DNA of 64,000 nt. Origin: Pedobacter sp. BMA (GTDB lineage Bacteria; Bacteroidota; Bacteroidia; Sphingobacteriales; Sphingobacteriaceae). The stretch covers positions 124,001-188,000 of the forward strand of contig NZ_LECU01000007.1 of NCBI RefSeq assembly GCF_001027745.1, written 5' to 3'. Below, in pieces: positions 44,784 through 53,184 of this stretch; position 1 is the first letter of the stretch, and each line of letters starts with the position of its first letter. A program made the position numbers and the translations under genes. The notes under the pieces are model-generated. The model saw nothing but the letters and a program-made list of their open reading frames with translations. It did not search any database and was not told the DNA's origin.

Positions 44784-45116
44784 ATGTCAAACAAAACAAT
44801 GGCCATTTTGGCTTACGTTACCATCATCGGATGGGTGGTAGCTTATCTTCAGTACAAAAAAAGTGCAGACAGAAACCCATTGGTAAATTACCATTTAGGA
44901 CAATCTTTAGGTTTGATTATTTTAAGCTTCATTTTGGGAATTGCTTTATCTGTAGTGGTGAGCCTGGTTCCTACATTATACTTTCTGTCACTGATCGTAA
45001 GTGTGGCCACACTCGTATTTCTGTTATTAGGAATTGTTGCCGCTAATAATGAAGTAAGTAAACCCCTGCCCCTTATTGGGAAACTATTTGAAGGCAAATT
45101 CAACTTTGCCAGTTAA
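44784..45116 (+). CDS. DUF4870 / Tic20-like membrane protein
   Basis: A 110-residue integral membrane protein with three or four hydrophobic segments (TMAILAYVTIIGWVVAYLQY, LIILSFILGIALSVVVSLVP, ATLVFLLLGIVAANNEV). The NYHLGQSLGLII motif and ending PLPLIGKLF are typical of small DUF4870/Tic20-like proteins, often named import-component protein. Function unknown. It has its own promoter and a hairpin after it. It faces the PKS operon in convergent orientation. Confidence 0.8.
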   Translation: MSNKTMAILAYVTIIGWVVAYLQYKKSADRNPLVNYHLGQSLGLIILSFILGIALSVVVSLVPTLYFLSLIVSVATLVFLLLGIVAANNEVSKPLPLIGKLFEGKFNFAS

Positions 45117-45145
45117 AGGAGTGTAATTAACGTTTCTCTGGTCGC

Positions 45146-45181
45146 CCGGGATGCCTTTGCTACCAACGATGCGCATCCCGG
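45146..45181. terminator. Terminator-like hairpin between DUF4870 gene and PPTase gene
   Basis: 9-bp stem CCGGGATGC / GCATCCCGG with an 18-nt loop between convergent genes, without a clear T tract. Confidence 0.5.
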
Positions 45182-45196
45182 CCTGACTGCTTTATA

Positions 45197-45763
45197 CTAA
45201 GATACGACTTCCTCTGTAGTGTGGAGATAAGCAATAAACAAAAAGCGGCCGTGATGGCTAACAGAGGCGAGGTGACGACTTTGAGTCTTCCTGATAAATA
45301 TCTCAGGGAGTCCGCTGTTATTTTTTTGCAACATTAAACCTTTATGCTTCAGGTTAAAACTCAACACATAGTCATCCGCATTTCGGCGTTGCACCACGTG
45401 GCACTGTTCAATGCCAGAACCAGTTTTGAAACTCAGCGTATGCACATAGTGTTCATTGATTTCGCTATGGGTCATGAATTGTTCACCCCGGTAATCAACA
45501 CAGCCAGTGGCTTTTAAATCATGTATCTGAACAGTGCAGTGGAAACCTTTTGGATCAAAAAACCGAAGTCCGGTGTTTCGGTTTACAATTTTGTAAGCGG
45601 CCTCTTTCATACTCCAGATGAGCCATACCATCAGGTCAGGGCAATCCGAATGGTAAACCAGCCGCTGCTCATCCGGCGTAAATATTTTAGAAAGGTAGTT
45701 TGCTCTCCTCCAGTTGTTCCGCCTTCTGGCAAGCTTCAGATCTACCACATCATTTCCCAGCAT
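45197..45763 (-). CDS. 4'-phosphopantetheinyl transferase (Sfp/AcpS superfamily)
   Basis: Attaches the phosphopantetheine arm of CoA to a carrier protein. GNDVVDL near the N-terminus and WSMKEAAYK in the middle are the Mg/CoA-binding motifs of the superfamily (GxDxxxx and WxxKEAxxK). The ATG at 45763 (MLGNDVV) is preferred; an in-frame ATG at 45784 gives a longer form. It overlaps the 3' end of the ACP gene, so it is translationally linked. Its likely substrate is the Ser of the neighbouring ACP. It is the last gene of the eight-gene type III PKS operon. Confidence 0.88.
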   Translation of the reverse strand: MLGNDVVDLKLARRRNNWRRANYLSKIFTPDEQRLVYHSDCPDLMVWLIWSMKEAAYKIVNRNTGLRFFDPKGFHCTVQIHDLKATGCVDYRGEQFMTHSEINEHYVHTLSFKTGSGIEQCHVVQRRNADDYVLSFNLKHKGLMLQKNNSGLPEIFIRKTQSRHLASVSHHGRFLFIAYLHTTEEVVS

Positions 45764-46013
45764 TTTCAGCAAGTTTGTCTTCAATCACTTCGACTGTAGC
45801 CTTCACATTCAACATTTTAGCCATCGATTCATTATCTATATTGATATTAAACTTTTCTTCGATATCTAAAACAATGTCGACAAGATTCGCTGAGTTGATT
45901 TTTAAATCGGCAATAAAATCTGTTTGCTCACTGATGTGATCCAATGCATCCTGTTCTTCAGTGTAAAGTGAAATGATATCCCTTAAACCGGTAAGTATTT
46001 CTTGTTTATCCAT
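45750..46013 (-). CDS. Acyl carrier protein of the PKS operon
   Basis: An 87-residue acidic ACP. The phosphopantetheine attachment Ser is Ser41 (KINSANLVDIVLDIEEKF), where the common DSL is replaced by NSA. The four-helix layout and the acidic helix II are clear. It overlaps the ketosynthase by 8 bases and the PPTase by 14 bases. It is presumably dedicated to this pathway, carrying the acyl starter unit for the type III PKS; primary fatty acid synthesis should use a separate acpP outside the window. Confidence 0.92.
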   Translation of the reverse strand: MDKQEILTGLRDIISLYTEEQDALDHISEQTDFIADLKINSANLVDIVLDIEEKFNINIDNESMAKMLNVKATVEVIEDKLAENAGK

Positions 46014-47286
46014 TCTGATATTTTTTAAAAATTAAACAGGCATTCACATCGCCGAAGCCAAAACTTGCTTTTGCTAATATATTGAAGCTTTTTTTCAATC
46101 GCTTTTGGGGAATCCGGTCTTCGGCGATCAACGAAGCAATTTCCGGATTCAAATCCTCGCAGTTTACATTGGGGAAAACGAATTCCCGGTGCAACTGCAG
46201 AACGGCGGCAACACATTCAATACTTCCAGAAGCGCTGATGCAGTGCCCGATCATGCCTTTAAGCGAATTGATGAAAGGAAAATCATCTTTCGAACAACCT
46301 AACGCCGATTTCCAGTTTTCAATTTCAAATGCATCCTTACTGGTCGCCGTCAAATGGCCATTGATCACATCAATATCTCCCGGCTTAATATGTGCATCCT
46401 TAATGGCTTCAGTAATACAACGCTGCACTGCCGCGGCATTGGGGGCAGTCATGGTACCACCACCCCGCTGACCGCCGGAATTAATATGTCCCCCAATAAT
46501 TTCTCCATAGATGCGTGCATTCCGCGCGAGGGCACTATCAAGGGATTCCAAAACCAGAGCCCCTGCCCCGCTCCCCGGAACAAAGCCACTGGCCCTTGCA
46601 CTCATGGGCCTGCTTCCGGTTTCCGGAGCATCGTTGTGTTTGAAGGTACATACTTTCATGGCATCAAAACCACCCCAGATATAGGGGCCGCTATCGCTGG
46701 TGCTCCCTGCGAGCATCCTTTTTGCTTTGCCACTTTTAATATGCTCATAAGCCATCAGGACACTTTCGGTGCCGGTGGCACAAGCGGCCGAGTTGGTGCT
46801 GACGCGGTTACCCAAACCAAGCTTACCACTAATAAATGCACTAACGCCGCTGGCCATCGTTTGCACCACCACACTGCTTCCGAGCTTTCTGATTTCCATC
46901 GCATCGATTTTGTTGATGGCCCACCTGAACTTATCAATTCCTGAAGTTCCGGTACCAAAAAAGCTGCCGCTGTCCCAGTCGGGTTCGTTAGCACTGGCAA
47001 ATTCCAGACCCGCATCCTTCCAGGCATCCAGGCCGGCAATTACGCCGTAAACGATGCCTGAGCTATCCAGGTTTCTGACTTCAAGCGGACTGAAATACTG
47101 CGCAATCCGCTCGGGGCTAAGCTCAGGCTGGCCCGCAATTTGACAGGAGAAACCCAGCCTTTCAAGTTCAGGCTGACGCCGGATGCCGGATATCCCCTGT
47201 TCTATGGCCAGCTGAAATTCCCCAACCGTTGTCCCATTGGGTGCACAAACGCCAAGGCCCGTAATCACTACCCTGTTTTCATTCAT
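46006..47286 (-). CDS. Beta-ketoacyl-ACP synthase (KAS I/II-like)
   Basis: A 426-residue condensing enzyme that elongates an ACP-bound chain. Catalytic residues: Cys169 (SAACATG), His311 (NGHLTATSKD) and His348 (GMIGHCISASG). The first His motif is NGHLTAT where FabF has NAHGTST, a difference typical of ketosynthases of specialised clusters. The Lys of SLKGMIGH is present. It overlaps the hotdog dehydratase and ACP genes by 8 bases each. It probably builds the acyl chain handed to the type III PKS. A second, chain-length-factor-like partner is not present. Confidence 0.93.
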   Translation of the reverse strand: MNENRVVITGLGVCAPNGTTVGEFQLAIEQGISGIRRQPELERLGFSCQIAGQPELSPERIAQYFSPLEVRNLDSSGIVYGVIAGLDAWKDAGLEFASANEPDWDSGSFFGTGTSGIDKFRWAINKIDAMEIRKLGSSVVVQTMASGVSAFISGKLGLGNRVSTNSAACATGTESVLMAYEHIKSGKAKRMLAGSTSDSGPYIWGGFDAMKVCTFKHNDAPETGSRPMSARASGFVPGSGAGALVLESLDSALARNARIYGEIIGGHINSGGQRGGGTMTAPNAAAVQRCITEAIKDAHIKPGDIDVINGHLTATSKDAFEIENWKSALGCSKDDFPFINSLKGMIGHCISASGSIECVAAVLQLHREFVFPNVNCEDLNPEIASLIAEDRIPQKRLKKSFNILAKASFGFGDVNACLIFKKYQNG

Positions 47287-47725
47287 TTGAATTTGCCTTT
47301 AACATGCCTGATATTGTACCCTTACATACGGTTTCGCCTATCGAATTTTCCATCCTTACTTTACAGGATAATTTATCAAACCTAAAATAAACTTTCTCGC
47401 TGATCACAGTAACCTGCTCTCCGGGATAAACCGGTTTTATAAAATCAATACAGCTCGAGGTCATCGCCAGTCCGGTGCCTTCACCAATAGTGTTTCCCCT
47501 GAGCAGATATATCCCTAAGCAAACCAATCCAATCTGAGCCATAGTTTCAGTCAGTATTACTGCCGGGGTTACCGGAAAAGCCTTAAAGTGCGACTGGTAA
47601 AACAGAAGCCCCTGATCGAAGGTGTAAGTGCCCTTTACGCCGTTTTCATCAACATGAAGCAGCTCTCCAACGAATAAAAAGCCCGGGCCATAAGGGAGTT
47701 TGCTTAATATTTCATCTTTCGTCAT
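47279..47725 (-). CDS. 3-hydroxyacyl-ACP dehydratase, hotdog fold (FabZ-like)
   Basis: 148 residues with one hotdog domain. His46 (QSHFKAFPVTPA) and Glu60 (LTETMAQIG) match the catalytic His and Glu of FabZ. The helix MAQIGLVCLGIYLL and the N-terminal GPGFLFVGELL are typical. It starts one base after the type III PKS stop and overlaps the ketosynthase start by 8 bases. It removes water from 3-hydroxyacyl-ACP to give trans-2-enoyl-ACP. No ketoreductase or enoyl reductase is in the operon, so these steps must come from primary metabolism, or the chain may stay unsaturated. Confidence 0.88.
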   Translation of the reverse strand: MTKDEILSKLPYGPGFLFVGELLHVDENGVKGTYTFDQGLLFYQSHFKAFPVTPAVILTETMAQIGLVCLGIYLLRGNTIGEGTGLAMTSSCIDFIKPVYPGEQVTVISEKVYFRFDKLSCKVRMENSIGETVCKGTISGMLKANSNE

Positions 47726-47726
47726 A

Positions 47727-48779
47727 CTACCACTTTAAAAGAATTCTTTGGGCAGAAAAGCCCGGACCGAAACTCAGCATTAAACCTATATCGCCCGGGG
47801 CGGGATGGCTTTCCATATATTGCTGTAGAACGTATAGCACAGTTGCACTGCTCATATTGCCATACTGTCTCAATACCGCTTTCGTTTGGTCGATATTTTT
47901 ACCAAGCCGACCAAAAAGTTCTTCCACCACCTGAATGATTTTCTTGCCACCTGGGTGAAAAATCAGGTGGTCGACATCTGAAATATCCAACCCGTTTTTC
48001 GCCAGAAAAGGATGAATGATATCAGGGAAATGGCTGGCAATGGTTTCAGGCACTTCCACATGAAGCACCATTTGGAGCCCGGAATCGGTGAGTTTGAAGC
48101 CCATCATATCTTCGGCCTCGTAAAAGTGGTACATTTCTTCGTCCACCATCTCCGGGCCTTGGTCTGACTCAGCCGAACTTAATAGGACACAAGCGGCACC
48201 ATCTCCAAAAATGGCAGCACTTACAATATTTGCCATAGAGAAATCATTGAGCTGAAATGTCGCCGTTGGTGATTCTACAGCAACTACAGCTGCTCTTTTT
48301 CCGGGGTTTGCCTTTAAAAAATTTTTGGCATAAATCATTCCCGAAACGCCTGCGGCGCAACCCATTTCTGTTACCGGAAGGCGCACAACATCTTGTCTAA
48401 GACCAAGGGAATTAATCAGATAAGCATCCAGCGATGGAATCATGATCCCGGTACAGCTTACCGTAATGATAAAGTCCAGATCGGTAGCTTTCCAGTTTGC
48501 CTTTTCCAACGCGGCAGACAAACATTGTTTACCCAGCTTGATGGATTCGCGGACGTAAATATCATTTCGCTTTTCAAAACTCAAATCAGAAAATACCTCT
48601 TCAGGCGCCATGATGGAGTACCGTTTATCAACCGCAGCACCTTCAAATATCTTTTTAACTTTTCTGATGAAACGTTCATCTTGTCCCGCCAACCATACAT
48701 CCAGAAAAGGCAGTATTTCTGCTGTTGTCCTTGAAAACTCAGGTAAAGCTTTGCTTACTGTTTTTATTTTTACGCTCAT
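47727..48779 (-). CDS. Type III polyketide synthase (chalcone/stilbene synthase superfamily)
   Basis: A 350-residue homodimeric ketosynthase that condenses a starter acyl unit with malonyl-CoA and cyclises the product to a resorcinol, pyrone or related ring. The full Cys-His-Asn triad is present: Cys141 (TEMGCAAGVSG), His275 (LIFHPGGKK) and Asn308 (RQYGNMSSAT). The C-terminal FGPGFSAQRILL is the cyclisation-loop signature GFGPG. The ATG at 48779 overlaps the methyltransferase stop by 4 bases (ATGA), so the two are translationally coupled. The starter is probably the acyl chain of the neighbouring ACP. Product class is inference. Confidence 0.95.
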   Translation of the reverse strand: MSVKIKTVSKALPEFSRTTAEILPFLDVWLAGQDERFIRKVKKIFEGAAVDKRYSIMAPEEVFSDLSFEKRNDIYVRESIKLGKQCLSAALEKANWKATDLDFIITVSCTGIMIPSLDAYLINSLGLRQDVVRLPVTEMGCAAGVSGMIYAKNFLKANPGKRAAVVAVESPTATFQLNDFSMANIVSAAIFGDGAACVLLSSAESDQGPEMVDEEMYHFYEAEDMMGFKLTDSGLQMVLHVEVPETIASHFPDIIHPFLAKNGLDISDVDHLIFHPGGKKIIQVVEELFGRLGKNIDQTKAVLRQYGNMSSATVLYVLQQYMESHPAPGDIGLMLSFGPGFSAQRILLKW

Positions 48780-49483
48780 CGTGTTTCTATAACCCATAAA
48801 TACCTGAATGCCCATCGCCAGCCAATACTCGAACTGAGGTGAACAGCTGCTGCATATCGCTCTAAATCAGCCTTTTTAAATCCCCGCAGAATGGAAACCA
48901 AACCATCCTCCCTCGACATGTGGTTCAACCTGAATACAAAACTTAAAGCCGTAAAAAGCCGGTAGGCAATCCCGCTCCGCTCCAGGTCGTTTACCACTAT
49001 ACCTACGGATACACGCTTGCTCAGGTTTTTCAGAAGCGCTATGATTTCGCTATCCGAAAAGTGATGCAGGGTAAGCGTAAATAGCAAAATATCGCAATCT
49101 TCTTCACCTGCCGTTTCATCAAAAATATCACTGCATTGGTAATGGATATCAGGATAATTCAAAGAACAGCTGACGGCATGTTCAATGGTACATTTATTCG
49201 CATCAATACCTTTTAATTCAAAATGAAGGCGATGTCTACGGGCGTAATCGGCCAGCATCCTGAGCATTGCCCCATTGCCGCAGCCAACATCTGTAATCCT
49301 TAGTTTGGTCAGCTTATTCTCCGACATCAACATCCTGATTCCTTCCAGCGTTACTTTATTGCCTCCAAGAAGTTTGTTGATAGCCGCGATTTTATCTAGC
49401 GCATCAGTCAGGATTTCACCTTCCATGGCAAAATCATCCATAATTTCTGGTGCGGTACTCCTGTATTTTGTATCTATTGGCAT
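48776..49483 (-). CDS. SAM-dependent methyltransferase (class I)
   Basis: 235 residues. Motif I is ITDVGCGNGAML (SAM-binding GxGxG-like), with the acidic ribose-binding residue in LKGIDANK and motif II near DCDILLFTLTLHHF. The C-terminal part includes SREDGLVSILRGFKKADLERYA, typical of methyltransferases in polyketide clusters. It begins directly after the FAD oxidoreductase stop codon and ends 4 bases inside the type III PKS gene. It may O- or C-methylate the aromatic product; position unknown. Soluble, unlike the membrane ICMT-like enzymes seen in some alkylresorcinol operons. Confidence 0.92.
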   Translation of the reverse strand: MPIDTKYRSTAPEIMDDFAMEGEILTDALDKIAAINKLLGGNKVTLEGIRMLMSENKLTKLRITDVGCGNGAMLRMLADYARRHRLHFELKGIDANKCTIEHAVSCSLNYPDIHYQCSDIFDETAGEEDCDILLFTLTLHHFSDSEIIALLKNLSKRVSVGIVVNDLERSGIAYRLFTALSFVFRLNHMSREDGLVSILRGFKKADLERYAAAVHLSSSIGWRWAFRYLWVIETR

Positions 49484-50617
49484 TTAGTTCGCAATTGTTA
49501 TTGGTTTTCCGTGGGTCATTCTGATGGTGCCGGAGAGCAAAGCGGGCATTTTAGTCAAAGCGCCTATTGCCAGCCTTTGCATCGTGGTGTTGTTGAAAGC
49601 AGCAGACAAAATTTTACCCGTCAGGAGTCTCCCGCGAAAAAGTTTTGTCCATTGCTGCGTATATTCTTTTTCAAAACCCGCGCGGGACATGGTTTTATCT
49701 TTTAAAAATGTCGTGGTTAGCTCAGCTGCAATTTTTGCACCATGCATGGCCATTGCCATGCCGTTACCGCATAAAGGATGGATTAATGCCGCGCTATCGC
49801 CAATCATGATCACGTGGTCGAACACAGGCTCCTTTTCATCAAAGCAAATCTGACTGATGGTAAGTGGTGCATCAAAAATCATCTTTGAATTTTCCAGGAT
49901 GTTTTTCAGCAGCTTATTCTGATACAGCACCTCCTCCTGGTATTGATCGATATGCTTAAATCGCTTAAAAGTCTGATAATTGGCCAGATAACAGATATTT
50001 AATTTATTCGCTTCAACTTTTGACACCCCACAGTAGCCCCCTTTGAAATTGTGCAAAGCGACCAGACTGGATGGAAATGCCCCTTCATAATGTGCCTTTA
50101 CGGCCAGATAAGGGGACTTATCACGAATAAAATCCCTGCCTAATGTTTTGTCAAGCGAGGATCGTTTGCCAAAAGCGCCAAGAACTTGTTTTGCGGTAAT
50201 ATGCTTCCCTTGGCTGGTTTCCACATCAAAATGGGTTTCATGAAAAACGACCCGGGTTACCGTATCTGCCAATACCGAAACACCTCGCTCCATGAGTTTC
50301 TGACAGAAAAAATCGTCCATTACATAACGGCTTAAACCGAATCCACCCAGTGGCAGCGTTATGTTAATACAGTTGCCTGCAACCGAACTCACCTGCAAAT
50401 TAGTGATTGAAGTTGGCTGCAGACTTTCTAATGAAATACCCAGCGAGGCTAAGTATGGCAGTACCTCATTGGAAACATATTCTCCGCATACTTTATGATG
50501 CGGATAGCTATTCTTTTCAATCAGGGTAACTTGAAACCCGTTTTTTTGCAGATGAAGCGCAGCGGTTAAGCCCGCCAGCCCGCCACCGATGATAAGGATT
50601 TCTGTTTCAATCTGCAT
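49484..50617 (-). CDS. FAD-dependent oxidoreductase, geranylgeranyl reductase/monooxygenase family
   Basis: 377 residues. The FAD-binding GGGLAGLTAALHL is at the N-terminus, the KVCGEYVS segment (PxxKxCGE) matches the geranylgeranyl-reductase-like group, and MIGDSAALIHPLCGNGMAMAM is the second FAD motif (GD). It could hydroxylate an aromatic ring, oxidise it to a quinone, or reduce a double bond; the sequence does not decide. By analogy with flavoproteins of type III PKS operons (srsC in Streptomyces), ring hydroxylation is plausible. Its stop codon and the methyltransferase ATG are adjacent. Confidence 0.88.
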   Translation of the reverse strand: MQIETEILIIGGGLAGLTAALHLQKNGFQVTLIEKNSYPHHKVCGEYVSNEVLPYLASLGISLESLQPTSITNLQVSSVAGNCINITLPLGGFGLSRYVMDDFFCQKLMERGVSVLADTVTRVVFHETHFDVETSQGKHITAKQVLGAFGKRSSLDKTLGRDFIRDKSPYLAVKAHYEGAFPSSLVALHNFKGGYCGVSKVEANKLNICYLANYQTFKRFKHIDQYQEEVLYQNKLLKNILENSKMIFDAPLTISQICFDEKEPVFDHVIMIGDSAALIHPLCGNGMAMAMHGAKIAAELTTTFLKDKTMSRAGFEKEYTQQWTKLFRGRLLTGKILSAAFNNTTMQRLAIGALTKMPALLSGTIRMTHGKPITIAN

Positions 50618-50669
50618 ATGCTGAAGTTAACAATTTCCCCGGCGTATTGTTCAATATATAAACTTAAAA

Positions 50670-52223
50670 TCAATGCGGATAAAACTTTTGTATATCACCC
50701 AAATATTTATTTCGAAAGGTTAGGTTAGGGCTGGTAATTCTGTAAATGTAAAGCCCATCAAGATGCGAATTTTCCGTCTTCATCCGGTCAATACAAACGA
50801 CCTGGTTGCCAAAATCTTTAACTTTTTCCAGCCCGATCCTGCTCAGGTAAAGCACCGTTTCCGCTCTGAGGTTCTCGGGCGAATAAAGCAAAAAGCTATT
50901 GTGTGCAGAAATCACCGGGGGCATAGCTGCATTACCATAATATTTCAGTGCACCAGCGATGGCGTAGTCTTCGGTAAGGATGCTTAGTCCGCCCTTTGGA
51001 TACGGAAAGCTGTTGGATATCTTCAGCACCTCTCCGGCGAATTGCTTCCAGCCAGTCATGTCTGCAAAAAACTGGGGGATATCGCCAGCTCTTCCATCTT
51101 CATAGCGCAGGGGTCTCGAAAAACTGGTATATCGAACCATGTGCCGGATGTAGATTTTGCAAACGGTAACCGGAAGCACCGGAATAACAACAGGCAAACT
51201 TAAAAGTGCAAAAAGGTATAGCATTCCAACAAAAACAATACGTGAAGGTATCTTTAAACGATTGAGCAGAATCTCCCAGCACTGCCCTCCCGCTGCAAAG
51301 AAAATTGGAAATATGCCCAATCCATAGTATAGCTTACCTTTAAGCAAGGCCAGTATAAAAATGAGCAGTAAAAAAGCCATGCACCATATCCTTTGCCTCT
51401 CTTCGGTTCTTTTGTTAAACATCAATAAGAGGAAACCCGCCGACCACACCGCAACGCCTGCCCCGTGGAAAAAGAAAAGCTGAAACAGATAATCTGGTAT
51501 ATCAAATGAAAGCATGGATGAACCCACGGAATAAACATAGTGGAAAGCTGGAAAACCGTGGATCAACTGCCAGATAAGGTTTGGCGTAATGAGCAGAATA
51601 AACAAGAGCGATGGCCGGATCAGTTTTGGAAACATTCTTCCAAATTGTTTGAAGGAAATGATTAAAAAAGTAAAAGTGAGCAAACCAAAATACAGCAGAA
51701 TACTGTATTTATTGAGTACACCCAAACCAAGTGCAACCCCGGCCAGGTACAGATATTTTTGAAGCTTTGTTTTTTCGTAGGCGACAATACTAAAGGTTAA
51801 CAGGGTCCAGAAGAAAACATCAAAGACTGCGGGTTGAAGTAAATATGACGTAGCCAGATAGGCCGGTGAACAGATCATAGCCGAACAGGCAATAACAATG
51901 GCTAACTTGCCACCACCTAAATATCGGGTAATGTAGCCCGTTAACATAACGGTAAGCGCCGAAATCAAACAAGGCAAAATACGAAAGCCAATCGTGGATG
52001 ATCCAAAACAAAATTCAGAGAGTCGCGCTACCCACACAACAAAAGGGGAGATATCCGGATAACCCCACTCAAAATGTTTACCCAGTCCGATATAGTATAA
52101 TTCATCAGCATGGAATCCATATTCACTGAGACCTATAGAATGGATAAATAATTTTAGAAGACCAAAAAATAGAATGAGAAAAAAAATATTGTCTGCTTTT
52201 ATTTGCTTGCTAATTAATAACAT
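50670..52223 (-). CDS. GT39-like membrane glycosyltransferase (GT-C fold)
   Basis: A 517-residue integral membrane protein with about ten hydrophobic segments. The first external loop carries HADELYYIGLGKHFEWGYPD, the Asp-Glu (DE) of the ArnT/PMT-type GT-C transferases that use a polyprenyl-phosphate sugar. A long C-terminal soluble part follows. It transfers a sugar to a lipid or protein outside the membrane. It is the first gene of the minus-strand array, 52 bases ahead of the FAD oxidoreductase, so it may be co-transcribed with the PKS operon or merely adjacent. No promoter match was found just upstream. Confidence 0.88.
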   Translation of the reverse strand: MLLISKQIKADNIFFLILFFGLLKLFIHSIGLSEYGFHADELYYIGLGKHFEWGYPDISPFVVWVARLSEFCFGSSTIGFRILPCLISALTVMLTGYITRYLGGGKLAIVIACSAMICSPAYLATSYLLQPAVFDVFFWTLLTFSIVAYEKTKLQKYLYLAGVALGLGVLNKYSILLYFGLLTFTFLIISFKQFGRMFPKLIRPSLLFILLITPNLIWQLIHGFPAFHYVYSVGSSMLSFDIPDYLFQLFFFHGAGVAVWSAGFLLLMFNKRTEERQRIWCMAFLLLIFILALLKGKLYYGLGIFPIFFAAGGQCWEILLNRLKIPSRIVFVGMLYLFALLSLPVVIPVLPVTVCKIYIRHMVRYTSFSRPLRYEDGRAGDIPQFFADMTGWKQFAGEVLKISNSFPYPKGGLSILTEDYAIAGALKYYGNAAMPPVISAHNSFLLYSPENLRAETVLYLSRIGLEKVKDFGNQVVCIDRMKTENSHLDGLYIYRITSPNLTFRNKYLGDIQKFYPH

Positions 52224-52408
52224 TAACTATGGTAACAGGCTTAAAGCGAAATAGATTTGGGTATTTTTAAATGAGCGATTAAAGTTGCCTGGGACACGAC
52301 ATCTTATTTTAATCGCTAAATTAAAATTTTCCCAAACAAAATGAATCGCGCTGCGTTTATAATCTGATCCCGGGGTGGTTTCCGGGCATTCATTAGTTTG
52401 GTTGGTTT

Positions 52409-52439
52409 AAATGGGGAACATCTTTGATGGTCCCCATTT
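52409..52439. terminator. Hairpin, possible terminator
   Basis: 9-bp stem AAATGGGGA / TCCCCATTT with a 13-nt loop, followed on the plus strand by C and TTTTT. It lies in the 282-bp gap between the glycosyltransferase start and the cspA-like stop, which otherwise shows nothing I recognise. Confidence 0.5.
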
Positions 52440-52505
52440 CTTTTTCAGCAGGAACTAATCCTGATGCGGCTTCAAACCAATGAGTAATAGTTTGGGTAGA
52501 GAATG

Positions 52506-52697
52506 TTAGGCTACTTTTACGTTCACTGCATTGATGCCTTTTTTGCCATCCTGAGTATCAAAGGTTACCTTATCATTTTCCCTGATCTGATCTTTTAATC
52601 CGCTCACGTGCACAAAAATTTGCTCACCGGTACTATCATCGATTATAAAACCAAATCCTTTGGTTTCATTAAAAAATTTTACTGTTCCTGTTTTCAT
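52506..52697 (-). CDS. Cold-shock protein (CspA family)
   Basis: 63 residues, a complete cold-shock domain. RNP1 is KGFGFI and RNP2 is IFVHVSG; it opens MKTGTVKFFNETKGF as in all CspA-like proteins. It binds single-stranded RNA/DNA and acts as an RNA chaperone. It is monocistronic. The 244-bp region upstream contains a long hairpin and AT-rich DNA; long leaders are usual for this family, but I see no clear promoter. Confidence 0.95.
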   Translation of the reverse strand: MKTGTVKFFNETKGFGFIIDDSTGEQIFVHVSGLKDQIRENDKVTFDTQDGKKGINAVNVKVA

Positions 52698-52872
52698 TTC
52701 ATTTAATTATAAAGGCCTAAGATACAGAAATTAGCGTAGTTAATTGCGGCGAAAACAGAAAGTAGTAAGAAATAATTATCTATACATCAATGTCTTCGAA
52801 AAGGGCTATTCCTTAAACCGACTTAGGGTATATGGATAAAGTGACTTACAGGTTGCGTTATTAAAGTTCATA

Positions 52873-52915
52873 ACAAAGCACATGCATATACCAATAAGGC
52901 ATGCATGTGCTTTGT
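52873..52915. repeat. Perfect 15-bp inverted repeat (probable terminator)
   Basis: ACAAAGCACATGCAT at 52873-52887 pairs with 52901-52915 around a 13-nt loop. It lies 27 bases beyond the stop codon of the 60-residue gene and upstream of the cold-shock gene, so it is probably the terminator of the former. Confidence 0.55.
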
Positions 52916-52941
52916 GAAATTCTAGAGGCATTTTGCAGCGA

Positions 52942-53124
52942 CTAAACCTGCGGTAATTTCCCGGCGCGGAGATCTTCGGTTACTGCCTTGGCTTTCTCAA
53001 TATATTCCGGAACCTGCTCCTTGATTTTCTCAAAATTTGAAGTTCCTAATACATCCTTTTTGGTCAGGTACTTAATACCTTCAAATATTGCGATGCCGAT
53101 AATGGCGTTTCTAATAAATCCCAT
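52942..53124 (-). CDS. Small hypothetical protein
   Basis: 60 residues. A hydrophobic N-terminal stretch (MGFIRNAIIGIAIFEGIKYL) may insert in the membrane; the rest is charged and helical (FEKIKEQVPEYIEKAKAVTEDLRAG), resembling YtxH-like small proteins. The gene ends before a strong hairpin. It lies 60 bases downstream of the quinone oxidoreductase on the same strand. Function unknown. Confidence 0.6.
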   Translation of the reverse strand: MGFIRNAIIGIAIFEGIKYLTKKDVLGTSNFEKIKEQVPEYIEKAKAVTEDLRAGKLPQV

Positions 53125-53184
53125 AGCTTTATGTTTTCTAATGTAACCCCTCTTATCCGCGAATGTTTTAGTAATTGTATATTT

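Noticed and set aside
46354..46944. Long plus-strand ORF opposite the ketosynthase gene
   Set aside because: It is the antisense of a confirmed ketosynthase with intact catalytic residues; codon-biased antisense ORFs are common here.
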